This document shows positions 34,327 through 40,644 of a DNA stretch of 40,644 nucleotides, in pieces. The translations under genes and the position numbers were made by a program. This DNA is from an uncultured bacterium. GTDB lineage: Bacteria > Muiribacteriota > Ozemobacteria > Ozemobacterales > Ozemobacteraceae. Positions within the stretch are counted from its first letter, which is position 1. Every line of letters begins with the position of its first letter. The stretch is from positions 1 through 40,644 of the forward strand of contig ONIU01000036.1 of NCBI GenBank assembly GCA_900317935.1. Reading direction: 5' to 3'. The notes beneath the pieces were generated by a model. It was not told the DNA's origin. It saw only the letters and a program-made list of their open reading frames with translations, and did no database searches.

Positions 34327-34411
34327 AGCTTAAACAGCGATACTAATCATCTCTAAAAAAAAGAAAGATGCCGCCAGCGAAGAAAACTTTCATAGAATCC
34401 TGATTAGATAA

Positions 34412-35899
34412 TTATTTTAAAGCAGTAAAGCCCAAAATTAAATTATCTACATCAGAAACAATTTCTATTAAATACCTTTTTAAAAGTTCTTTATTTGTGC
34501 TTAAAACTTTGATTGATAAAGTAGTGAAAAGCTTTCTGAATTTCTCTGACTTCCAGACAACAGGCTGAAAAATAGCATTTATATCTTCTCCAAAGCAAAA
34601 AGCTCTGAAAAATTCTAATATAAATTGATCTTTTTCACTTATGTTTTTGTCATAATAGACAATAGACGCTTCTTCAACCGAAAAATTATGTTTTTTTACC
34701 CACTCTAGCGCAGTGCTTTGCATTGCAGCCCCCTCTGTCTTTATATTTTCTCTAAAAAACCTCAAAACTTCGGCTAAATCAGAATTATCATTCTCTTTTA
34801 TAAAATCATCCAAGTATTTATTGTATAAAGAATCAAACTTTAACTCAGGAATAATATTAGCCCATTTACAGTATTCTTCTAGAAAAACACGCAATTTATC
34901 AAGCTTTTGATCTGCGTTGCCTTTAATAAGTTTTTTCCATTCTCTTGGGTCATCATAATCATTTGTATTGAAAAAACTTGCAAAGGTATCTGAACTCTGT
35001 CTATAAATTTGTTTTTCAGCCCAATTTTTTATTATGCCTATATCTCTATTCTTATCTGTTTGTAAACTTAACCATTCAAAAGCTTCTTTTATATGGCTAA
35101 AAAATAAAACTTTTTCTTTATTTTCAAACCTAGCTAGCTGATTGTTTAAATTTTTTCTGTTGCCTTCTGGAAAAATAATATAATCAAAACCCATACTATA
35201 AGCAGCTTCTAGTTTTATTTCAGCTTTATCAATTGGCAAAATTTCACCATTTTCAGTAACACAGCCAGTAGCACAAATTGAAGGCATATCATATTTTTGA
35301 AAGCTGTTTTTATTCCACTCATACCAAATTTGCATGACTAAACTTAGTTGGTATGAATCACCATTTATTGTTTGAAAAAAAGCTAATTGAGGTAAAAAGT
35401 ATATTAATATCTTTCTATATTCAATAGAAGTAAAATTATAAACAATTTCGAAAAGCCGTTGAGAAGCATTTATAAAGACGTCTAATTCTTTTGTTCCTGT
35501 GTCGTCAATAATGCTTCTTAAATCATATCTAGAAAAGCTTACTAATGGAAAGTTTTTGTCTGCTTCATATTCATTTACTGCAGGGAAAGCGATTCCAGGA
35601 AGCAGTTTTCTTGGTTCGTTGATTAAGTTTAATATTATTTCATCATCAGAAAAAATGTTTTCCAAACATTCTTTCTGATAATAATTAGAATTAAAAACCT
35701 TTTCTAAACGATTATATTCCTTCTGATAAATTTCTATCGTTTCTGGAGACGGTTTAATGGCATAAAGTCTTGTGGGACGAGATTCCCAGAATGGTTTATC
35801 AGAGTGGTATTCATATTCGGCTTCAACAATTTTTATAAAGTTTTTATTTACTTTTTGAAGCCATTTTGTTTGAAAATTATTACTTAACGGTGAACACAA
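34412..35899 (-). CDS. Stand-alone Lon (S16)-like protease domain protein
   Basis: 495 residues with a TTG start (35897-35899) that overlaps the upstream stop by 20 bp; no ATG is available nearby. The middle (about 165-255) aligns with the Lon proteolytic domain: ATGCVTENGEILPIDKAEIK matches Lon's M-T-G-E-I to G-x-V-L-P-I-G-G-x-x-E-K with no gap, which puts Lys229 on the Lon catalytic Lys, and INGDSYQLSLVMQIW matches Lon's D-G-P-S-A-G helix with Ser182 as nucleophile (a 4-residue loop insertion is needed). FDYIIFPEGNRKNL matches Lon's I-P-x-x-N-x-x-D-L. No AAA+ motifs are present; the flanks are not recognised. It is last in a four-gene operon. Confidence 0.7.
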   Translation of the reverse strand: MCSPLSNNFQTKWLQKVNKNFIKIVEAEYEYHSDKPFWESRPTRLYAIKPSPETIEIYQKEYNRLEKVFNSNYYQKECLENIFSDDEIILNLINEPRKLLPGIAFPAVNEYEADKNFPLVSFSRYDLRSIIDDTGTKELDVFINASQRLFEIVYNFTSIEYRKILIYFLPQLAFFQTINGDSYQLSLVMQIWYEWNKNSFQKYDMPSICATGCVTENGEILPIDKAEIKLEAAYSMGFDYIIFPEGNRKNLNNQLARFENKEKVLFFSHIKEAFEWLSLQTDKNRDIGIIKNWAEKQIYRQSSDTFASFFNTNDYDDPREWKKLIKGNADQKLDKLRVFLEEYCKWANIIPELKFDSLYNKYLDDFIKENDNSDLAEVLRFFRENIKTEGAAMQSTALEWVKKHNFSVEEASIVYYDKNISEKDQFILEFFRAFCFGEDINAIFQPVVWKSEKFRKLFTTLSIKVLSTNKELLKRYLIEIVSDVDNLILGFTALK

Positions 35900-36857
35900 A
35901 ATCTCTAATGCCCTTTAAATCATTTTCATGCAATACAACTTTACCTGTTTGGTTTGATTTTATTATTTTTTCTTCATTATTTTCGTAAATAATTTTTAAA
36001 TCAAAAGCTTTTCCATCGTAAGAAGCAATAGTAAAATCATTGTTATTTGCTAGTTTCAATACGTAATACTTGGCTTTATCCTGTTTCAGGTATTTGTCTA
36101 AATAATCAGAAATATCATTTGTTGCGGCTGCCATTGCTAATTCTTCATTTGCCATATTTGGATTCAAAAATTCAATAACAGAATTAATCATATCTTCAAA
36201 ACAAAAAGAATAAATTTTTGCTTTGGCTTTTTCTTCTTCGATTATTTTTCTAATTATTGAAGCAGAAAGTAAATCTCCTTTAGCTTTTTCTGATTCTCGG
36301 AAAATAAAAACAGATTTGCTTATCTTTTTTTGAGGTGCAACAGGCTTAATAATTCTTTCTTTTACTTTGAGGAACAAATCTTTATCAATTTTTCCATAAC
36401 ATTTTGTTAGATATGAAATTTCAACTGGTCTGTCATTCCACCATTCTATCATACAAGGCAAACCATTAGGCATTTGACTTGCTTTTAAAAGAATGTCTGT
36501 TTGTTCATCTAAATCTTTGTTATTTGGAGTAACAAAAATTGGAGTAATTCTTACAAAGTCATCCGATTCTAACGAAGAGGTATCTGTTATTAATCCCATA
36601 ACAGCATCTTCGTTTTCATCAAAATCTATTTTCCAAACCTGCCCTTCTGTTACCGACTGTCCATCAAGCAGAGAACCTTCTTTTGCATTATTTGCCTTAA
36701 CAAAGGCTTCCCAATGCTTTGGGGAACAAAGTAAATCATGACAGGCTTTACATTCTTTTGCGTGCAAAGATAAGTTTTCCGGCAAATGAGTATTTTTATC
36801 TTTAATAGCTTCTTTTAAAAAGCCTAGAAGTTCATTTATTGGGCAATTTTCACTCAT
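35880..36857 (-). CDS. Protein with N-terminal anti-sigma-type zinc finger
   Basis: About 325 residues from the ATG at 36855-36857, which overlaps the previous stop by 8 bp. The first 45 residues carry Cys5 and His32-x3-Cys36-x2-Cys39 (LHAKECKACHDLL), the pattern of zf-HC2 anti-sigma factors. No membrane helix follows, so it would be soluble. The central and C-terminal parts (RPVEISYLTKCYGKIDKDLF and a beta-rich last 60 residues) are not recognised. Its neighbour downstream is the Lon-like protein, which could cleave it, as happens to anti-sigma proteins in regulated proteolysis. That last point is inference. Confidence 0.65.
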   Translation of the reverse strand: MSENCPINELLGFLKEAIKDKNTHLPENLSLHAKECKACHDLLCSPKHWEAFVKANNAKEGSLLDGQSVTEGQVWKIDFDENEDAVMGLITDTSSLESDDFVRITPIFVTPNNKDLDEQTDILLKASQMPNGLPCMIEWWNDRPVEISYLTKCYGKIDKDLFLKVKERIIKPVAPQKKISKSVFIFRESEKAKGDLLSASIIRKIIEEEKAKAKIYSFCFEDMINSVIEFLNPNMANEELAMAAATNDISDYLDKYLKQDKAKYYVLKLANNNDFTIASYDGKAFDLKIIYENNEEKIIKSNQTGKVVLHENDLKGIRDFVFTVK

Positions 36858-37989
36858 CTTTATCACCACCTGTCAATTCCATAAATCTTTTTTCAAGATG
36901 TTTGCAATATTCTTTTATAAATAGTAGCTTTTCTTCTGCAGATAAATCGCTTATTGCATTTTGCAAAGAGTTTTGAGCATATTTCAGCCTGGTATAAGCC
37001 GTTGTTCTTTCAATCTTATTTCCTTTTTGTAAGTGAATAAATCGCTTGTCATTCAGAAAATTTTCAACACAATCTGTTAAAGACAATCTTTTTTGTTCGT
37101 CTGTCAGAATGTCTTCTGAAAAATAACCGCTAAGTATTTTGCAAAAATAAGCAAGTAAAGCCATTTCAGATTGATTAGCCAAAGTTTCGTTTTCTGAATG
37201 GCATTTAATAAGGAAATTCATGCTTTCTTTAGCTATGTTCAAATTGCTATAATCAGATTTATTTGAGAAATTATTGTTAATAGTTTTTAGAGTTTCTTTA
37301 TTGTCTAAAGATACTTCTGATTTCTCACTCATCATCAATTTAGCAATAATTGTTACTAAATCTTTAAGCCTGAAATAATACTGTTCATTAGCTTTCAAAA
37401 TATTTAAAAGAATAAAATCTATTTTTGTTTCTTTATCAATAGAAATTTCTGGTATTGTTAAATCATTATAATCAGGAATATAGCAGATAGCTGAATTTAA
37501 AGAACAAGCCATATAGCTTATTCCCTTATTCTTATATTGCAATGCATTAAATTTGGCTTTAATAGTCTGTTTTATTCTTTGAAGCAATTCTAAGTATTCT
37601 TTAGAGTTTCCTTCTGCAAAACTTTTTAATAAAGTCAGACCTCGTTTTAATAAATAACTATAAATTGAAAGTTCAGGTGCTTTACTTGTTTCTGCAATAT
37701 ATCTAATTTGAGCAGAAGTTGTAATAGAACTTTTATCGTAGGTCAAATCTTTTTCGAAATCTTCTGGCTTTGTGATTATTTCTAATAGAAGCTGGTCTAC
37801 AGTTCTATCTTTTTGTAAAGGCGTGACAACCTTATCTAGATTTTGTTGTATTATAATTCTTGTAATAATCTGAGTTGAAGCCTCAAAAAGGTTGTGATAT
37901 TGTTCAGTATCAAAGGAAGAACCATTAGGCTTTTTCAAAAATTCAAAAATAGTTTTGCCAATATAAGTTGGATTAGTAGTAGCCGTCAT
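36850..37989 (-). CDS. Unrecognised helical protein in the Lon-like cluster
   Basis: 379 residues, soluble, almost all alpha-helical. I do not recognise it. The position directly before a zinc-finger anti-sigma-like gene is where an ECF sigma factor usually sits, and the C-terminal end (ERTTAYTRLKYAQNSLQNAI followed by SDLSAEEKLLFIKEYC) faintly recalls a region-4-like helix set, but I see no clear sigma motifs and the length is twice that of an ECF factor. It overlaps the previous gene by 17 bp and the next by 8 bp, so the operon is tightly coupled. Confidence 0.55.
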   Translation of the reverse strand: MTATTNPTYIGKTIFEFLKKPNGSSFDTEQYHNLFEASTQIITRIIIQQNLDKVVTPLQKDRTVDQLLLEIITKPEDFEKDLTYDKSSITTSAQIRYIAETSKAPELSIYSYLLKRGLTLLKSFAEGNSKEYLELLQRIKQTIKAKFNALQYKNKGISYMACSLNSAICYIPDYNDLTIPEISIDKETKIDFILLNILKANEQYYFRLKDLVTIIAKLMMSEKSEVSLDNKETLKTINNNFSNKSDYSNLNIAKESMNFLIKCHSENETLANQSEMALLAYFCKILSGYFSEDILTDEQKRLSLTDCVENFLNDKRFIHLQKGNKIERTTAYTRLKYAQNSLQNAISDLSAEEKLLFIKEYCKHLEKRFMELTGGDKDE

Positions 37990-38479
37990 TTTTACGTTCT
38001 TCCAATTCTTTTAGTTTCTCATCACAGATTTTTGCAAAGCCTGTTTGTGAATCGTCAATCATAGTAATATTGCCTGGTATTCTAACATTCAATAGAAAAA
38101 GCATATCTCTGGAAAGAATTTCACATTGGTTGCGATTTACAAAAAAGAGATTTTTATCACTTTTATCTCTATAGTCAAGTTGGCTTGTTCCAAAAGCTAA
38201 TGTAGATACTTCGCTAGAAAGACTTAAACCTGGATGGGATCTTCGTTTTGCAAAATTTATGGTTTTATTATCTTTTTTATTTAAATACTCTCTGTATTTT
38301 TTATGATTTTGGGTTTTAGAAGGGATATAGTTTCTGCTGTTTTCCCAATATTTTTCATATATAAAGGCTACATTTCCAAAAGGAATATTTAGGCTGAACT
38401 CTTTGGGTTGGCTTTCTAAGTAGCCATCACACGCAGCCATAGCTTCAAGCTCTTTTGTTAATAATATGCCTAAGTTCAT
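37973..38479 (-). CDS. Unrecognised protein, first gene of the Lon-like cluster
   Basis: 168 residues starting at the ATG 38477-38479 behind a weak purine-rich site. The segment FSLNIPFGNVAFIYEKYWEN and the later SSEVSTLAFGTSQLDYRDKS do not suggest a family. A very basic middle (KTQNHKKYREYLNKKDNK) could bind nucleic acid. No signal peptide or membrane helix. An inverted repeat at 38514-38533 lies about 35 bp upstream of its start. Confidence 0.55.
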   Translation of the reverse strand: MNLGILLTKELEAMAACDGYLESQPKEFSLNIPFGNVAFIYEKYWENSRNYIPSKTQNHKKYREYLNKKDNKTINFAKRRSHPGLSLSSEVSTLAFGTSQLDYRDKSDKNLFFVNRNQCEILSRDMLFLLNVRIPGNITMIDDSQTGFAKICDEKLKELEERKNDGYY

Positions 38480-38513
38480 TTTTCTTCTTTCTTACTTTTG
38501 CTTTATTGCGTTG

Positions 38514-38533
38514 AGAAATGACATTTCTAGAAA
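38514..38533. promoter_or_regulatory. Candidate operator (inverted repeat)
   Basis: AGAAATG (38514-38520), one base, CATTTCT (38522-38528) is a perfect 7-bp inverted repeat, and the overlapping TTTCTAGAAA (38524-38533) is a 10-bp palindrome, giving three AGAAA-type half-sites in 20 bp. It sits just upstream of the Lon-like cluster, so a repressor or activator site is plausible. Confidence 0.45.
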
Positions 38534-38557
38534 TACAAAATTAAGTATTATTTATTT

Positions 38558-38785
38558 CTATACCATATTAGAAACTAGCTCTATAAATTCAGGTTCACTT
38601 TTGGCAAAAGTATAAGGAGCATATTCACCAAATGCTGTAGGTCTACTTATAGTAACTAATTGTATACCTTTATCTGAAACCAGGTCGTCTAAATAATGTT
38701 TTAACTCTACTAAATGATTCCCTAATTGAGTTTTTAAAGCGTAGCATCCATGAGAATTAACATCTTTAGCAATTAGATAGCACAT
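38558..38785 (-). CDS. Small protein resembling DUF6718, possible antitoxin
   Basis: 75 residues: MCYLIAKDVNSHGCYALKTQ at the start, GIQLVTISRPTAFGEYAPY in the middle. I recall this pattern from a family of short proteins of unknown function (DUF6718), but cannot check. AAGGAGG stands eight bases before the ATG, a stronger ribosome site than that of the upstream RelA/SpoT gene, which it overlaps by 20 bp. Small size, overlap and stronger translation fit an antitoxin for that gene, although the role is inferred. Confidence 0.62.
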   Translation of the reverse strand: MCYLIAKDVNSHGCYALKTQLGNHLVELKHYLDDLVSDKGIQLVTISRPTAFGEYAPYTFAKSEPEFIELVSNMV

Positions 38786-39380
38786 TGTTTAATACCTCCT
38801 TGAATTCAATTATATTCCTTATTCTACCGTTTTCATACTCTTCCCTGATATATTTTCCAATAGATGTGGCATAAGGCTTTTTATATAAATAATCATGTAA
38901 CCAATTATTAAGTTGTCTATCATATAATGTGTTAAATTGAATTTCAATAGGATAATGATTATTGTCTTTTTGATAATAAACGTGAACTCCTCTATAACCA
39001 TCGTCATTAGACTTCCCTGATGTTAAATCAACAATTTTAAATTCATCAGATTCAAGTTTTAAAATATCGGTATATGAGTCACAAAAAGCACGAAATCCAA
39101 GTATATCATTAAAGACTTTTCTTGCCTGATGTTCGGGGTAGTATCTTTTGTATTTCGCAATTATAGATTCTTTACTTTTTATTCTAAAATCAATAGGAAT
39201 ATTGTCTAGCAACATTTGACAACTGTATGAATCTGCCATCTTATAAAGTTCATTTAATAGAGATTTTTCATCAAAATAATGCAGATTTTTCTTTAATGAT
39301 ATTCCTAATTCGCTTTTATAAGATAAAACAGAAAGTATTTCAACAGAAAGACCATTAAGTTCTAGAATATTACTAAACAA
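38766..39380 (-). CDS. RelA/SpoT-domain nucleotidyltransferase (toxSAS- or small alarmone synthetase-like)
   Basis: 204 residues. The ppGpp-synthetase-like core is clear: RIKSKESIIAKYKR at 66-79 (R-x-K-x-x-x-S-I-x-x-K), DILGFRAF at 92-99 (catalytic Asp and Arg), GYRGVHVYY at 128-136 and PIEIQFNT at 144-151 (E-x-Q), then W160 and YLYKKP. It is short, with no hydrolase, TGS or ACT domain. Such proteins make (p)ppGpp, or in the toxSAS group ppApp or pyrophosphorylated tRNA. Start: TTG at 39378-39380 with GGAG five bases before; no better codon is visible. It overlaps a 75-residue gene by 20 bp, so a toxin-antitoxin pair is suggested. Confidence 0.8.
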   Translation of the reverse strand: MFSNILELNGLSVEILSVLSYKSELGISLKKNLHYFDEKSLLNELYKMADSYSCQMLLDNIPIDFRIKSKESIIAKYKRYYPEHQARKVFNDILGFRAFCDSYTDILKLESDEFKIVDLTSGKSNDDGYRGVHVYYQKDNNHYPIEIQFNTLYDRQLNNWLHDYLYKKPYATSIGKYIREEYENGRIRNIIEFKEVLNNVLSNC

Positions 39381-39427
39381 CGTTACTCCAATTGGTATGC
39401 TATCTATATTTGCTTTAACACTTGGTT

Positions 39428-39457
39428 AGTTTAGCCTAAGTTACTTTTTAAAGTCAA
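39428..39457 (-). promoter_or_regulatory. Promoter of the RelA/SpoT gene pair
   Basis: TTGACT (39452-39457) and TAAACT (39428-39433) on the minus strand, spacer 18 bp, about 40 bp before the TTG start. Confidence 0.6.
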
Positions 39458-39601
39458 TTTATATCTTAAAAGAGAAATAGCACTAATACCCTTATTAGAA
39501 AATAAAACAAAAAAATTCTAAAAAATTCCGAATGGAATAAAAATCTTTCACTTTCTTCTTGTGTGAAATGAAAAATCATATTACTCTCAAGGAGAAATAA
39601 A

Positions 39602-40644
39602 TTGGAAAATTCAGTTGAACTAACTCAAACTTCTCAGGTTATCGCTAGTGAAAACACTAATAATTCTGAAATAGAAACAAAATCTATTGAAGAAAACAAG
39701 ATTTCAGATGAAGTTACTACTGAAATATCTGAAAAAGAAGAAAAGGAAACCAAAATCTTGGAGACAAATAAACCTTTCAAATGGACAAATGAAGCAACAA
39801 AAGCTGCTGCTTGCATGCTCAAAGACATAATTGACGATTATGAAAATAGCTCTAATTCAGCTTCAATAGATGAAGAAATCTCTGACCCATGGGATTATGA
39901 AAAATTAGACAAACAAATGGATTTATTAAAACAGTCCAAAGATTTTAACTTGTTTCCAGAAGAATGGTGCAGATTTAAACTGGCTTCTGTTATAGAAAAA
40001 TATTTCAATAGACATTGTAAAAGTATTGGTGATATCAGAGAAAAATATCGATGGTATAGTATTTGCCATGGAGATGATGAAAAACAAAAAGATACTTCAA
40101 ATACAAAAGATTCCTTTAATTATGATTTTCAAAAATTATACTTAGTTTTATGTAACTTATCAAAGTATAATATTAATTTTGAAGGAGTGGCTGAAGGTAT
40201 ATTGTGTGATTATTATCAAATTACAGACAATAAAGAAGATTTAGAAGCTTTTGGTTTCTTTGCTTATGACGATATTGATGGATTTTATGAAACTTTTGTA
40301 AAAAATACAGAAACAAGTATAGTTGCTGATGAAATATCTAATGGGTCATATTGTAAATTAGATAGTGAACCCGATGAATATCGTGAAAAACTTGAAAGAA
40401 CTTTGTCTTTGCCATATGAATTTCAAATCTTTTATCTAGTAGATTTATTAAAAAAAATAATAAATGGTTTATTACCTGATTTTGATGATATTGACGAAAT
40501 AAAAGGTCTAAAAGATAATTCAAAAAAAGATTACAATCTTATGTTGCGACTCGCAGAATGTTCTTATAGATCTATCGACTTCCTAAACCTCGCAGATGCT
40601 TTTTTAACCGATCAGATAAAAGACCTGAAGGGTTTAAAAGAAAC
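39602..40644 (+). CDS. Acidic protein of unknown function, 3' end cut by window edge
   Basis: I translated this frame: it is open from TTG at 39602-39604 to the window end (347 codons visible). AAGGAG lies seven bases before the TTG, so this start is well supported. The first 65 residues are Glu/Thr/Ser-rich (for example IETKSIEENK, EISEKEEKET) and probably disordered. Then come PFKWTNEATKAAACMLKDII and a long helical region with WCRFKLASVIEKYFNRHC, FYLVDLLKKIINGLLPDFDD and RLAECSYRSIDFLNL. I recognise no family. It is divergent from the RelA/SpoT pair. Confidence 0.72.
   Translation, partial: MENSVELTQTSQVIASENTNNSEIETKSIEENKISDEVTTEISEKEEKETKILETNKPFKWTNEATKAAACMLKDIIDDYENSSNSASIDEEISDPWDYEKLDKQMDLLKQSKDFNLFPEEWCRFKLASVIEKYFNRHCKSIGDIREKYRWYSICHGDDEKQKDTSNTKDSFNYDFQKLYLVLCNLSKYNINFEGVAEGILCDYYQITDNKEDLEAFGFFAYDDIDGFYETFVKNTETSIVADEISNGSYCKLDSEPDEYREKLERTLSLPYEFQIFYLVDLLKKIINGLLPDFDDIDEIKGLKDNSKKDYNLMLRLAECSYRSIDFLNLADAFLTDQIKDLKGLKE

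Noticed and set aside
38480..39601. Search for CRISPR or SAVED-type sensor linked to the Lon-like protease
   Set aside because: No repeat-spacer array or cas-like gene is visible in the window, so the CalpL comparison is by logic only.

Overview
The window is AT-rich bacterial DNA read with the standard code. It looks like the chromosome of an uncultured Gram-negative bacterium: LptF/LptG-type permease, OmpH/Skp-like periplasmic proteins, a beta-barrel-like exported protein, type IV pilin-like proteins with a prepilin peptidase, and Lgt, together with genes often seen in Firmicutes (SpoVG, HPr kinase, YvcK, RsbW/STAS). This mix would suit a deep-branching lineage such as Riflebacteria, but that is an inference from gene content and I cannot settle it.

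Positions 1-8779 (minus strand) hold a truncated GAF-GAF-GGDEF diguanylate cyclase and a tight six-gene operon: lptF-like, argS, a large TPR protein, an RsbW-type kinase, a STAS anti-sigma antagonist and tmk. Positions 8948-11216 (plus) carry a secreted TPR protein and a small exported protein, convergent with a seven-gene minus operon (20303 to 11186): two OmpH-like paralogues, a secreted protein of about 1417 residues, three minor-pilin-like proteins and an exported ankyrin-like protein. This order recalls minor pilin plus tip-adhesin operons. Positions 20670-27037 (minus) carry an exported proline-rich protein, spoVG, a barrel-like protein, an ABC ATPase, an HD nucleotidase, a small Imm17-like membrane protein, secG with a long Ala/Pro repeat tail, prepilin peptidase and agmatinase. 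Positions 27242-34249 hold a small helical protein, an unlisted 28-residue membrane peptide, a secreted TPR protein, lgt, and a plus-strand hprK-yvcK-polysaccharide deacetylase set that ends in an 18-bp perfect terminator hairpin.

Positions 34412-40644 are accessory in character. A four-gene minus operon encodes two unrecognised proteins, a protein with an anti-sigma-type zinc finger (H-x3-C-x2-C), and a protein with a Lon (S16)-like proteolytic domain that has no AAA+ module and keeps a plausible Ser/Lys dyad. Next to it is a RelA/SpoT-domain nucleotidyltransferase overlapping a 75-residue protein, arranged like a toxSAS toxin-antitoxin pair. A divergent acidic protein then runs off the window. 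The Lon-like protease plus zinc-finger cluster is the best candidate for an undescribed system; its logic resembles the protease/anti-sigma/sigma relay CalpL-CalpT-CalpS.

Several intergenic spacers (1614-1776, 21369-21486, 29409-29538, 30519-30644) carry related heptad or nonamer tandem repeats and a dispersed element of about 57 bp that no gene explains.
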